Assembly: GCA_036503555.1 (NCBI GenBank)
Contig: DASXWQ010000082.1
Coordinates: 186,001 to 250,000 of the forward strand
DNA length: 64,000 nt
Source of the DNA: Actinocatenispora sp036503555
GTDB lineage: Bacteria; Actinomycetota; Actinomycetes; Mycobacteriales; Micromonosporaceae
Direction: 5' to 3'
The notes beneath the pieces were generated by a model that did no database searches, was not told where the DNA came from, and saw nothing but the letters and a program-made list of their open reading frames with translations. Both the position numbers and the translations under genes were made by a program. This document shows, piece by piece, positions 1 through 15,000 of the stretch. The stretch's first letter is position 1, and each line of letters begins with the position of its first letter.

Positions 1-14
1 ATCCTTCGTCCACT

Positions 15-3000
15 GTGGACACGAACGACCTCTCACCGACCAGGCGTCCCGTTGCGGTGGACGCGGTCTGGGTGCACCCGTTCACCGGGGTACGCACGCG
101 CGCCGCGTTCGACGTGCGGCAGACGACGGTCGACGGGAAGCCGGTGACCGAGCTGGTCGTCACGGTGGCGCTCAACCCCGCCGCGGGCGTGACCCGGGAG
201 GAGATCGACCAGACCTGGTCGGACCTGAACCGGGGCGTCCGCGAGCTGTTCACCGACCCGCGGCACCAGTTCCGCCGGCCGGAGTACGGGACGATGAGGG
301 TCACCGTCGTACCGGTGCAGGACGGTGGGCCGGCGCACCTGAGGGTGGACCTGTCGCACGAGCACACCGAGATCACGGCGACGAAGTGGCGGCCGGGCCT
401 CGGACCCCAGGCGTACGGCCACGAGCTGGGCCACCAGCTCGGGCTGCGCGACGAGCACCGCCGGCCGGGCGACGACGCGGGACTGGACGTCGACGGCTCC
501 CTGATGGGCCGCTACGACAGGCCCGCGCCCGACGGCCTGTCCCGCGGCGGCGTACGCGACCGGCACCTGGACCTGATCGAGTCCCTGATCGACAACGCGA
601 AGGCCGCCGGTCCCCCGCACACCGCCTCGCCGCAGACCGTGTCGGGGCACGACGAGCCGAACCTGCCCGACCCGGACCGGGTACGCCGGCACGTGACGAA
701 CCTGGCCAACACCCGCGACGCCGCACTGTTCCGCCACCACACCGGGGTACGCCCGCCGCGCCCGCTGACCCGGCAGGAGGCCGAGACGTGGGTCGACGAC
801 CCGCTGTCCGGGGTGCCGGGCAGCACGCATCCGAGCGTCGCCGACAAGTACGCGTACCTGCTGGAGTTGGAGCGGGCGCACGGGATCCTGCCCGCGCCCG
901 GCGCGAACGTCGGCCCGGTGCGCGCGGTCCGCGAGTCGGTGTACGAGTCGCGCGACCGCCGACCGTACCTGGAACAGAACACGCCCGCGCCGGTACCCGC
1001 GCCCGGCAACCAGGTGACGTTCGCCGACAACCATCGGATACCGGTGACGTTGCCGACGGTGTTCGGCCCGGACCGACCGTCGTTCAAGCTGGCGGACAGC
1101 ATCGCCCAAGCGATCGCACGGCAGCACGGGATGTCGGCGGCGAGCCGGCAGCAGCTCGCGAAGGAACTGGCGAAGCACCCCGAGTCGTTCTTCGGTCGCG
1201 GCCGCGACATCCGGATCACCGTCGGCGACGCGCAGCGGGTCGTGCGCGTCCAGGCGACCAACCACGGCAACTGGGACCGCTACTCGGCCGCGCCGACCGT
1301 ACGGCTGGAAACCCGGAGGGTGGTCGCCTCGCTGGCCCGTCGCGCGGTCACCGTCCGGCGCGACCATCCGCACCAGGTCCTACACGTCGACGACGTGTCG
1401 TTCACCGTCACCGACGTCACGAACGGCGGCGCCGCACACCGGCTCACCGTCCACAACGGACTGCACTGGTCGCTGTGGCCGGAGGCGACCCGGCCGCTGG
1501 GCGACCGGCACGGGCTGCCCGACGACATCACGTTCACCGACGAGCAGCCGGTGGACGCCGTCGAGATCGAGGGCGCCACGCTGACCGCCGACACCCAGGA
1601 CCTGCTCGACACCCTCTTCCCGGTCGACGACGACGGCACCCGCGACCCGGCCGCCGAGGCGCTCACCGCGTACCTGGGCGACGAGTCGCTGTCGGCGAAC
1701 ATGCCGGACCTGCTGACCGGCTGGCAGTTCGTACCGGGCAGCAACCCGCCGGGCGTCCGGGTCCGCGCCGTGCCGGTGACCGCGACCCTGCTGCACACCA
1801 GCCAGCACCCACCGGTACGCCACGACAGCGGCCCGCTGCGCACCACGAGGACCACCGCGCTCACCGACCCGACCGGCTGGTACGGCGTCTACCACGGGAC
1901 GGTGCGGATCGAGGTGCAGCGGCTCGACGGGCAGCACCAGCCGCACGGGCCGGGCGGGCGGCACACGTACCGGCTGGCCGGCGAGACGCGGCTGCGGCTC
2001 GGCCACGACGAGGCGCGCCGGCTCGCGGGACCGCCGCCGGTACCGCCGAAGCACACCGGCGTGGAGATCCCCCGGCCGCCGCAGCCGCCGGTCCGCGACC
2101 AGAACGACCCGTCCGTACGCATCCACGGCGGCGACAGGCACATGTACGGCCTGGGCGAACCGATCGACCTGCCGCCGGCGGCCTTCCCGAACACCACGCC
2201 GAAGACCGGCCTGCCGCACACCGCGCAGCTCGTGTCCACGGTGGACAAGCTGGCGACGGCCGCCGGGATCACGATGGACCCGGACGTCAAGCGCAACCTG
2301 CCCGCCACGCTGCTCCAGAACCACCGCCAGCTGTACGGCGGGTTCATGCTCGACGTCGGCGGCGGCGAGGCACGGATCACGCTCGACCCGACGAAGCCGT
2401 ACACGGTGGTGCATCCGAGCGGCTCGACCGAGGAAGCGAGCCGGTCCGACGGCGACTTCCCCACGAAGACCGAGTCCACCACGACGGTCGCGGCCCCGCC
2501 GAAGCCGGACGGCGGGTTCACCGCGACCGCGCAGGTGGCCGGGAAGTTCGTCACCGGTGGGAACACGATCACCCGGTCCGGTGCCATGAGCGGGCTGTCC
2601 GGCGGGGTCGGCGGCAGCGTCGGGCTGGGCCTCGGCATGCCGGGCGTACCGCAGGTCGTGAAGCTCGCCGGGTCCGTGTCGTTCACCGCCAACAAGGTCG
2701 GCAACTCCAACACCGCCGTGTGGGACGCCGAGATCGGCATGGTGCAGGTCGACGAGGGCGGGCAGACGCTCGTCGCGCTGGTACCGAACTTCCGCGTGCA
2801 GTTCCGCACCGACCCGACGGTCCGGTGGGAGGACGTCGAACACCACGCGGTCGACGGTCCCGACGACGAGAAGCTGATCGTCTGGGCGCAGGACCACGCG
2901 CTGGCCGAGCCGCCGGCCGACACCGCGGCCGTACCGGCCGCGACGGACTGGCCGGTGGTCGACAAGCCGATGCCGCCGACCCCGGACCCGGAGCCACAGC

Positions 3001-6000
3001 CGCCGGTGCCGCCCGTACCGCCGAAGGACGTGGTGACCGAACCGGTCCACACGACCGGCGTGACCGACCATCCGCTGACCCAGACGTACGACGCGGCACA
3101 GCAGAAGTACCAGCAGGACAGGGCGAAGTACGAGCAGGACCACGCCGACTGGCTGGCGCGGCAGCCCGGGTACCACCGGGCGCTTGCCCAGTACCACCAG
3201 GACAACCACCTGTACCACGACTACCGGAAGGCCCACGCCGACCACGACACCGACGTGACGACGCTGCCCGACACGCTGTACGCGTCCGGCCTGACCCACG
3301 TGCCCGAGCTGTTCGACGCGATCATCGGCACGCTGTCGACGAACGACGTCGACGTGTCGATGGGCGGCACGGTGCGGACCGAGCTGGCCCAGAAACTGTC
3401 CAACGTGGACACGAACATCACGTTCGCGGTCAACGACCCCCGCGGCTACCACTTCACCGTGCACGACGGCAGCGGCAAGGCGGTCGCGGACGTCCAGATC
3501 CACACCGAACGCGACACCGACGTTCCGCCGCAACCGGTCGGCGGCACCAGCACGACCACGAAGCTGGAGAACGTGCGTACCGCGATCTCCGGCGCGAACG
3601 GCAGCCAGTCGGTGGCGAACTCGACCGGCCTCACCGGCAGCGGCGAGGTCGACCTGGTACCGGAGCTGGTGCCGGCCACCGTCGGCGCCTCCGTCTACAC
3701 CGGACTGACGTGGTCGAACTCGGACACCTTCGGCTCCGGGCGTACCGGGCTGTGGGTGCTGGTGTCCCGCTACACCGGCAGCACCGGCGGGTACCAGGTG
3801 CCGCTCAAGCACACGGCGCGGATCTCCTTGCGCGACAGGCCGAACGGCGCCCGGATCTCGACCGGTCCGGTCAACGGCACCGGGTTGATCCGGATGCCGG
3901 CGAAGGACGCGTACAAGCACGGGTTCCCGGTGGACTCGGACTCGCTGACCGCGCACGACACGTACGGGATGGCGCCGGTGCCCGGTGTCGTCAAGGGCAG
4001 CGGGCCGAAGGACGGCCACCCGCTCGCCGCGCCGCTGCCGCGGCACGTCCTCAAGGGCAGGGGCGTCGGCCAGGCGCTGACCAAGGTGAACGCCGCGACG
4101 TACACCGGGATCCACACGCGGCTGGCGGCCCAGCTGCGCACCGCCGGCTTCCTGCCGAACGATCCGGACCACCCGTTCGACATCACGACCACGCTGCTCG
4201 ACAACCCGGTCAAGGACAGCCTGCTCGCGAACCAGGACCTGCTCGACAAGCTCGTCTCGCAGCCCGGCTTCGACTCGCACTACGACCAGATCCACCAGGA
4301 CGGCCTGTCCTTCACCCTGGTACGCCGCACCGAGTACGGCGGGACCCGGTTCGCGCGGATCACGGTCACCGCCACGCAGCACCTCACCGAGTACACCGAC
4401 CACGAGGGCAACCGGCACTCGCCGTACTTCGTGCGGCGCGACGAGGAGCACACCGCGACGAACCTCGGGATGGGCATGGACAACGCCCAGCCCGGCGGCG
4501 GCGGGTCGAAGAAGTTCGCCCTCGGTGTCAAGGGATCGGCCGGGTACGGCGGGAAGGATCCGCACGGCACGTGGTTCAAGGGCGCCAACGCGAGCGTCGA
4601 GTACCAGCGGATCAAGGGCGCCAACGAGAACCTGTTCCTGATGAACAACATGCCGGAGCTGATGGAGTACGGCGGGCCGCTGGACGAGTTCCGGCTGCCG
4701 AGCGACTTCACGGCGACGATCGAGTACAGCGACCGGCCGGCGCCGCCGGCGATCACGCTGCCGAGGCAGGTCGCAACCGTGCATGCGCTGCCGCACTTCG
4801 GCAACCCGGCGAAGGACGGCGATCCCGGCCCGAGCATCCCCACCGACCGGAAGGCGCTGACGAACGCGGTCGTGTTCCACCTCGACTCGTCGGGGCTGAC
4901 GCAGGCGTTCCGCGACCTGGTGCCCGAGATGGCGGGTCCGGGCAAACCGAACGACGACGTGATCACGCAGTTCGCCGGCAACATCATGGTCCGGTCACAC
5001 TTCAAGGAGATCCTGGCCGGCAACTACACGACCGACCAGCTGTTCACGTCCGGGCTGTGGCGGGACGGCAGCGGCGCGCTGGCGCTGAAGGCCGACCTCG
5101 GCAACTCCACGTTCGCCGGTGCCACCGACAACCCGTACGTGCTGGGCCTCATCAAGCTGTGGCTGGCGGAGGCGAAGCAGTCCAGCAGCCGCACCAACGG
5201 TGTCAACGTCAATCCGCTCGACGTCAGCTTCGGCGGTGCGGACGCCAACGCGCTCGCCAACCTCGCCGGCGGCGTCAACGGTGGCCTGCACTGGGGCGCG
5301 CAGCACTCGTCGTCCAGTTCGCGTACCGGCGCCAAGGAGTTCCTGGAGCTGGACTTCCGCAAGGCGTACGCGTTCTCGTCCACCGTGGACTACACGGCCG
5401 CGGCGACGACCGAGAAGCACGGCAAGCTCGCCTGGGCGTCGCACACCAAGAACCCGCCCGTGCGGATACCGGCTCCCGGCGGCGAGCAGAAGGACGTCAT
5501 CTACGTCCTGTCCGAGCAGGAGGCCCTGGCCCAGTACGGCGACGGCCGGGTGCCGCTGCCCGACGAGCAGCTGCACGATGCGCTCGGCCGCTGGTACGAC
5601 GACGAGCTGAAACTGCCCGGCAACACGGCGGCGAACCTGCTCAGCCAGCGGCGCGAGCAGCACGACGCGGGTACCGAGTGGCGGCGCCCGGGCGGCGGGC
5701 GCCGGCTGCGCGAGTACGCGGACGAGTTCGCGGCGCGGTACGAGGCGGGCCGCTACCGGCTGACGACGGAGAACCGGGACCGGTTCAACGCGGCGTTCGA
5801 GCGGGAGCTGGCCGACGCCAACCCGTACGAGAACGTGTACGTGCCGCCGACGCTGACCGAGGCGGGCCCGAAGGCGCTCGGCTTCACCGGCATCCACGAC
5901 ACGACGTACACGCCGGACCCGACGCGGGGCATCACCCCGAACACCACCACGTACGACCTGGTGCACGGCGCGGTCGACACCGTCGCGCCCGGCCTGCTCA

Positions 6001-9000
6001 CCAAGGGCACGGAGGTGTGGCAGGTCAGGGGCAATGCGATCGGCCGGCTCCAGACCGGCGTGACCGGGCTCCAGGCGCTGCTCGCCGGCGAGCGCCGGCA
6101 CCAACCGCTCATCGAGGACATGCTGCACACCGAGGGCCACAGCCTGCTGCTCGTCAACCGGATCGGCTGGAACCTGGCCGACGTGGTCGAGGTCAACCTG
6201 AAGTTCTCGTTCACCGGCGAGCCGGACGTGATCGACCTCGTACCCACGACCGGGATGGAGAACTACGGCCACTCGTACGCGGCGCAGAGCAAGGGCAGGC
6301 AGCGGGACTTCTCCGTCGCGGTCGGCACCAAGTTCGGCGCGGCGGGCGGCGGCACCGGCGCGCCCGGCGGCGCCGCGGAGCTGAGGAGCGGGTACGGGCA
6401 GCACCGGAGCAAGACGATCGCCTCGGTCAACACCACCGAACAGACCGTGTACGACTGGGACTCCCACTACCGCGTCGGCCTCGACCACAACCTCCAGGTG
6501 ACGGTGCGACGGCTCAACATGTCCGGCCGGCCGGCGAACAACCTGCTCGCGTCCTGGTACCGGAAGCTCACGAACCACAGCACGCCGGTGGTCCGCGACT
6601 TCACCGGGCACACCACGCTCAAGCTGCCCCGAAGCATCGGCGACGCGACGCCGTTCGCCACCGTGCACCAGCCGGACTTCACGCCGGTCCCGACGTGGCC
6701 CGGCGACGGGTACGTGACGGCGGCGAACCTGGACGACGCCGTACCCGTGGCGAAGAAGCTGCTGGCCGCCACCACCGACCCGAACGCCGACGACCCGAAC
6801 TACCGCGGCAGCATCTCGCTGCCGGTCCAGCTGTCCCGTACGCACCTGACCAACCACCTGCATCTCGCCGTCGGAGGCAGGACCTACCTGCTGTCCGACC
6901 GGATGTTCGTGCCCGGCCACTCCAGCGACCGTACGGCGCTGTCGATGACCGGCGACCTGTACGACATCCAGGTCGTCGCGCCGCTGTCCGGCACCGGCAC
7001 CGGCCGGTACGCCAAGCATCAGATGGGCACCACCGACTCGCGCAGCCAGGACGGCTGGAAGCCGATCGTCCAGGCCGACGGGGACGCGAACGGGAAGATC
7101 GGCGTCGAGGACCCGGCGCACGCCGACCAGCCGTGGGCCACGGACACCGGCGACGGCAACGGCAACCTGTCCGCCGGGCCGTCCGACTCCACCGGCACCG
7201 GCCACACCGAGAACTACCGGCGCGAGCTGCACGTCAAGATGCAGGGCCCGACGTACCTGGTGCGGATGCGCGGCCGTTTCCGCATGCAGTCCGACCCGTA
7301 CCACGTGCACCTGTTCACCGGCGACGAGACGCTGCCGTCGCAGCGCAGCGAGCCGTTCACCGGGGACGTGTTCGCCGAGCTGAGCGCCGGCGAGCTGGCC
7401 GAGCTTCAGCGCCGGGTCGCCGAGCGGACCGCGGCCGCCGCGACCACCGACGAGCCGCGGCACTGGCCGGTACCCGGCGACACGACGCCGCACCACAACC
7501 TGCACGAGTTGCTGGACACCGCGTACCAGCAGGGGTACGACGCGTTCCGCGCCGGCGGCACCGTGTCCGGCCAGGTGCGCCGGCTCACCGGCGCCGGCCC
7601 GCTGGTGTTGACGAGCCACGACGGCGAGGCGATCATCCGCCGGTACGAGGCGACGCTGCGCTGGGCCGTCGACGAGAGGACGCGCGTCGACCCGAACGAC
7701 CCGCACATCGAGAGCCTGCGGCAGGAGATCGACGAGATCCCCGACCTGCTGCACATGCTCGACGGCCCGATGACCCCACAGCTTCGTGACCAGCTCGCGC
7801 ACCTCGACGAGCACGCCGACGACCTCACCCGCGCACTGGTCGACTCGGAGACCGACCCGACCACCGGTGAGCCGGCGTTCACGAAGGACAACCCGGTCGG
7901 CCGGTTCCGCCGGCCGCCGACCGGACTCGACCCGGTGTCGGTCGGCCGGCAGGTCGCCCACGAGCTCGACACGTACGTCGACGTGCACCACACCGACGTC
8001 ACCGGCACCACCACCCGGTACCGGATCGGCCCGGACACCCGGGTGTACGAGCTGGGCGCGAACGGCCGGCCGCTGAGCGTCGACCAGGCCGTCACGACGC
8101 TGCCCGCCGAGGTACGTGAGGGCGTCGACCTCGCCGGGCTCGACCACGGCGACCTGGCCGACGCGTACCAGAACAGCTGGTTGCACGGGCAGTCGTTCGA
8201 CACGGCGGTGCGCGCCGAGATCCGCGCCCGGCTCGGCGACGTGTGGGACGCGGTCGGTTCGCTGCCGGACGCCCTGCGGTACCTGGTGAACAGCACGATG
8301 GACGAGAACACCGTGGCGCGGCTGTACCAGCGCAGCGTCGAGACCGGCGTGGCGTTCCGGTCCGTCGTGGCCGGCGAGCTGAACGGCCCGCCCGCCGTAC
8401 CGACCGTGCCGTACCGGCCGCTGCCGCCGGTGCCGCCGCGGGCCCGGGCGCCGCACGCGGATGACGACGGCACGGACACCGGGCTGGACCGGCTCACGTC
8501 GCTGACCGACACCGTCACCCACCCGGTCGACTCGGTGTGGGTGGACCCGGTCAGCCGCAAGCGGTACCGGGCCGCGTTCGACGTGGCGCTGACCGCGGAG
8601 CACGGCAGGCCGGTCGTCGAGGTGACCGTCCGGGTCAGGATCGACACCGACGAGACGGTCACCACCGAACAGCTCGACGCCACGTGGGCCGCGTTGCGGC
8701 AGGGCGTGTTCGAGGAGTTCACCCGGCCCCGGCACGCGCTCACCGACCTCGGCCGGCTGACGGTCACCGTGGTACCGGTGACCGACGGGCCGGCGCACCT
8801 GACCGTCGACCTGTCCACCCGGAACATCCTCCTCACCCAGACGCGGTGGCGGCCCGGCCTGAGCCCCCGGCAGTACGCGCACGAGTTCGGCCACCAGCTC
8901 GGCCTGCGCGACGAGCGGGGCACCACGTCCCTGCTCGGCGACTTCACCGGTACGCCCGCCGACGGAGTGCCGCAGGGCGGCGTCCGGGACCGGCACCTCA

Positions 9001-12000
9001 GGCTGCTGAGCACGATCATCTCGGGGTCGCTGGCCGCGCCGCCGCGCCACGCGTCGCCGGCCACCACGGCCGGTACGCACGAGCCGACGATGCCCTCGCT
9101 GGCCGCGGTCAACCGGCGCGTCACGGCGATGCAGGACGCGACCCACATGGTCCCGCTGCGGGAGCTGGCCGGTGTCCGGCCGCCCCGCCCGCTGCGCCGC
9201 GACGAGGCCGAGCTGTGGGTCGCCACCACCGCCACGCTGCCCGGCAACCCGAACCCGACCGTGGCGCAGAAGTGGGCGTACCTGGAGCGGCTGGAACGCC
9301 ACACCGGGTCGCTGCCGACCCCGCCGGCCCCGGTACCGGGTGCGCAGAAACCCGTGCGGGAGAACGTCTACGCCGCGCGCGACCGCCGGCCGTGGATCTC
9401 CGACGGACCGCCGCCACCGGCGCCGAACGGTGAGGTGCGGTTCGTCGGCGGCCACCAGCTTCCCGCCGCGATGCCGTCCGCCCCGGGACGCGACCGGCCG
9501 CTGTTCAAGATCGGCGAGCACATCGCCGCCCGGATCGCGACCGACCGGGCCCTCCCCCGGCCCGCGCACGACGCGCTGCTGCGCCAGCTCAGGGAACATC
9601 CGGAGGCACTGTTCGGCGAGGGGTACCTGCTGCGCTACACGGACCCGGCCACCGGCGTGCAGGAGGTCGTCGTCCGGGCCACGAACCGCGGCGACTGGGA
9701 CCGGTACTCGGGCGCGCCGACGATCACGCCCGACGTACGGAAGGTGGTCGGTACCGCGGCCCGGCGGGGCGTCTCGTTCCGCCGGCGTACCCCGGACACG
9801 GTGCTGCACATCGACGACGTGCACATCACGGTGACCGACCGGAACACCGGCGCGGTGCGCTCCTCCTTCACAGTCCACAACGGACTGCACTGGTCCGTGT
9901 CGACGGAGGCGACGGTACCGCTGGGCAGCACGCGCGGGCTGCCGCAGCGGATCGGCTTCGGCGACGAGCAGCCGATCCGGGACGTGGAGGTCGAGGGCGT
10001 CGACGCACCCGTCACCGCGACGACCCACCTGCTGACGACCGTGTTCGGCGACCTGCCGCCCACCGACCCGGTCCGCACCGCCGTCCAGGACTTCCTGTCC
10101 GCCGACTCGCTCACCCGCACCATGCCCGACCTGCTCGACGGCTGGCAGGACGTACCCGGCACCAACCCGCCCGGCGTCCGGGTACGCGCCGTGCCGGAGA
10201 GCGGCGCGCTCCGGTACGTCAGCCGGCAGCCGCCGGTGATCCGCCCCACCACGACCCACCGCCTGGGTACGGTCGGCAGCTCGGTGTTCGCCGCGCTGAC
10301 GAGGTCCGGCGGTACGACGAGGCGCGACGCGACCGGCTGGTACGGCGTGTACGACAGCCGGCTGCGCATCGAGGTGCAGCGGCTCGACGGCGCGCACCAG
10401 CCGAACGGGCCGGGCGGACGCCACACGTACCGGATGCCGGTGCACGCGACGATGCGGTTCGGCCACGGCGAGGCAAACCGGCTCGCCGGCCCGGCGCCGG
10501 AACCGCCGAACCGGACCGGCGCCGTCGTACCCCGGCCGGTGCACCTGCCGCTCAACGTACCGACACCGGCGCACCAGGAGTCGGTGCTGATCCACGGCGG
10601 CGACCGGCACATGCGCGGGCTGGGGCAGCGCAGCGAGGCGGATCCGGCGGTACGCAGCGTCGGCGTACCGAAGGCGGGCCTGCCGCACCTGCCGCAGGTC
10701 GTGTCCACGGTGGAGAAACTCGTGCGGGCGGCGGGCGCGACGGTACCGGCGGCCGACCTGAAGGCCCTGCCGCGGCAGTTGCTGAACAACTACCGGCAGG
10801 CGCTCGGCGGGCTTCAGGTGTCGCTCGGCACGGCCGAGGCGCTCGTCACGATCGACCCGACGCATCCGTGGACCGTCGTGCACCCGTCCGGCTCGTTCGA
10901 CGCGCCGACCGACCAGCCCGGCGCGATCACCGGCGACGACGACGGCGGGTTCCACAGCAACGAGACGATCAACGGCAACTTCCAGACGGGTACCCACAAC
11001 CAGAGCCGTTCGGGTCAGCTCGGCGCGCTCAACCTCGGCGCCGCCGCCAAGTTCGGGCTCGGTCTGGGTCCGGGCGTCGCGCAGGTACTCAAGCTCGGTG
11101 TCGCGGGCGCCGGTACCGCGAACAAGGTCAGCCGCGCCACCACCGTCGTGCAGGACGCCGAGACCGGCATGGTCGAGGACACCCGGTCGGACTCGACGCT
11201 GCTGGCGTACGTGCCGAACTGGCGGGTGAAGGTCCGCACCGACCCGGCCATCGCCTGGGCGGACCTGCCGAACACGGCAGTGGACGGGCCGGAGAACGAG
11301 AAGCTGCTGCTGTGGGTGCCGGACCACTACCTGGCCGACCCGCCCGCCGCCACCGTGACCGCGGTCCCGCCGACGGACCCGGGCGCGCCGCCGGTACGAC
11401 CGGTGCCGCCGCACGACCTGTCGACGCCGCCGCCCCAGCCGCCGCCGGACGCGACGCCGGCGGCGCTGGCGCAACACGAGCAGGCCGTACGGGACCGGCG
11501 GCACAGGCAGGCGAGCTACTACGACGCGCTCGCCACCTACCACCAGGACGTGCAGCGGCACCGCGCCCACGAGGCGGCGCTGGCGCGCTTCGCCCGCGAC
11601 CGGACCACCCTGCCGGACAGCCTGTACGCGTCCGGCCTGACCAGGCTCGACCGGCTCTTCGACGCCGTCGTCACGGAACTGACCGACGCGGGGCTCAGCC
11701 TGCCCGCGGGCAGCACGATCCGCGGCGAGCTGGCGCACAAGGTCTGGAACCTCGACACGAACCTCAAGAAGGCGGTCAACGACCCGGACGGCTACCACTT
11801 CACGCTGACCGACGGCGGTCACATCGTCGCCACCGTGACCATCCGTACCACCCGCAACGACGGCGCCGTACCACCGCGCCAGGTCGGCGGCACCAGCGAC
11901 ACCGCACACGTGGAGAACGTCCGCACCGCGATCGCCGGGATGTCCGGCAGCCAGACGCTGACCCGGGCGAGCGACGTGTCCGGGAGCGGCGAGGTCGACC

Positions 12001-15000
12001 TGGTACCGGTGCCGCTGCTCACCGCGGGCGCGTCCGCGTACGTGGGGTTCACCTGGTCGAACTCGGACGGCTTCGGCGCGGGGCGTACCGGACTGTGGGT
12101 GCTGGTCTCCCGGTACGCCGGCTACACCAACGGCTACCACGTGAGCATGAACCACACCGCGTCGATCCAGGTGCGTACCCGGCCGGACGCGGCGCCGCGG
12201 GTGACGACGCCGGTGACCGGTGAGGGTCTGCTCCGGCTGCCGGAGCCGGACGCCTTCCGGCACGGCTTCCGGATCGACCACGCCGCGGTGACACCGCACC
12301 CGACGGCCGGGCCGTCCCCGGTGCCGGGCGTGGTACGCGGCACCGGGCCGAAGCCCACCGACCAGAAGGCGGCGCCGCTGCCGCTGCACGTGCTCCAGGG
12401 CAAGGGTGTCGGGCAGGGCCTGACGAAGGTCGACGACGCGGTGTCCACGACGCTGCGGCGGCGCCTCACGAACGAGTTGCGTACCACGGGTTTCCTGCCG
12501 CGCAACGCCGCGAACCCGTTCCACGTCGAGAAGCGGATGGAGATCCTGGACAGCCAGTTCGACAACATGCGGCTGCTGGACAAGATGGTCTCCGGGGCGG
12601 GCCTCGACTCGCACTACGACCAGGTACACCAGGACGGCATGGCCTTCACCTTGGTGCTGCGGCGGCACCTGGGCGGCATGGACTTCGCCCGGATCACCGT
12701 CAAGGCCGACCAGCGCCTCACCGGGTACGCCGACCACGAGGGCAACCGGCACTCCGAGTACTTCGTCCGGACCACCGACGAGTACCACGCGGTCAACCTG
12801 GCGATGGGCATGGACTCGGCGACGCCGTCGACCGGTGGCGGCACCAAGTTCTCCTTCGGGGTGAAGGGCACCGTCGGGTACGGCGGCGGCGACCCGCGCG
12901 GCTCCTGGTTCAAGGGCACCAGCGCGGGAATCGAGTTCCAGCGGTCGATCGGCGCGAGCGAGGGCCTGTTCCTGATGGTGAACCGGCCGGAGCTGCTGGA
13001 GTATCCGGGCACGCTGAACGAGTACCGGCTGCCGAGCGACTGGACGGTGACCATCGAGTACAGCCACCTGGACGCGCCGACGCCGATCACGCTGACCGAA
13101 CAGTTCGCGACGGTGCACCTGCTGCCGGCGTTCAACAACCCGGCGAAGGGCCCGTACACCCAGGCCCAGCCGACCCCGAAGGACGTGCTGGACACCGCGG
13201 TCGTCTTCCACGTCGACAGCTCCGGGCTGACCGACGCCAGCCGGGCACTGCTGCCGGACCTGCACGGCCCCGGCGCCACCAACGACGACCTGATCACCAC
13301 GTTCGCGAGCACGATCAGCGTCCGCTCGCACCTCAAGGAGATCGTGTCCGGCGAGTACACCACCGACCAGCTGTTCGAGCCCGGACTGTGGCGTGACGAC
13401 ACCGCGGCGCTCGCGCTGACCGGCACGCTCGGCGACTCGACGTTCGCCGGCGCCACCGCCGACAAGTACGTCATCGGGTTGATCAAGCTGTGGCTCGCGG
13501 AGGCGCGGCAGACGGCCAGCAAGACCAACGGCGTCACGCTCAACCTGCCCGACGCCGGCCTCGGCGGGAAGGTACCCGGCCGGCACCTGGACCTCGGTGG
13601 CGCGCTCAACGGCAACGTGCACCGGGGGTGGCAGAAGTCGGTGTCGACCGCGCGTACCGGCGCCAAGGAGTTCCTGGAGCTGGACTTCCACCGGGCGTAC
13701 GCGTTCGCAAGCCACGTCGACCTCACGGTGCACGGCGCGCACGAGAAACACGGCAAGCTCGCGTGGTCGTCGGTCGACAAGCCGGCCGCCCGGACCCTCA
13801 CCGGCAAGAGCATGATCTACCTGCTGTCCGAGCCCGACGCGCTCGCCCGGTACGCGCGAGACGAGCTGCCGCTGCCCGACGAGCAGATCGACGACGTGCT
13901 CCAGCGGTGGGCCGGCGGCGACCTGCACCTGTCCGGCAACACCGTCGCCGGCATCCTCACCCGCCGGCACGGGGAGCTGGACACGACGCCGTGGCGCCGG
14001 GACGGCCGGATCCCGCTGGACGTACCGGCGCAGCTCGTCGCGCAGCGCCACCGCGACGGCCGGCTGTACGTCACGGGCGACGCCGCGACGGCGTTCGCCG
14101 CGGCGTACCCGCGGGCCGGGCTGGGCGAGGTCGGCAACCCGTACGCCGACACGTACATCCCGCCGAACCTGACGCGCAGCGGTCCGAAAGCGTTGGGGCA
14201 CAGCGGAATCCACGAGATGACGTTCGACCCGGCGCCCGGCGTCACGGCGGCCACCTCGCCGTTCAGCCTCGTACACGACGCGGTCGAGAACGTCGCGCCT
14301 GGGCTGCTCGGCCGCCGGCCGGAGGTGTGGGCCACCGACGGTAGGACGGTCGTCGGCCGGCTCCAGGGCGGCATCGACGGGCTCCAGGCGATGCTGTCCG
14401 GCAAGCGGGAACAGCCGCTGACCGAGGACATGATGCACACCGCGGGCCAGTCGTTCCTGCTCGTCAACAAGGTCGGCTGGGCGCTCGCGGACATGGTCGA
14501 GGTGAACCTGCGGTACACCCTGACCACCGGCGGCGAGGTCACCGACCTGGTGCCGGAGACTGGCCTGGAGAACTACGGCCACGCGTACACCTCCGGCAGC
14601 GCCAGCCGGAAGAAGGACCTCACGTACGGCGTCATGCCGGCCAGGTTCTCGGCCGGCGGCGAGGTCACCGGATCGCCCAGCGGCGCGCCCGAGCTGCACC
14701 TCGGCGGCGGCCAGCACGCCAGCGTCACCCGCGCCCAGACCGCCACCACCGAGCAGACCGTGTACGACTGGACCGGCCACTACCGCGTCAGGTTCGGCCA
14801 CAACCTGCACATCGAGGTACGCCGGCTCAACATGGCCGGGCGGCCCGCCACCAACCTGCTGACCGACTGGTACCGGCGGCTGACCAACCACGCCACCCCC
14901 GAGGTACGCGACCACGCCGGCACCACGACGCTGAAGATCCCGAAGAGCACCGGCGACGCCCGGCCGCTCGTCACCGCGCACCAGCCGGACTACTCGCCGC

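Noticed and set aside
386..7789. Plus-strand frame of 2,467 codons overlapping the giant gene
   Set aside because: It is the shifted frame of the giant gene, with Arg/Pro/Ala-rich noise and no motifs.
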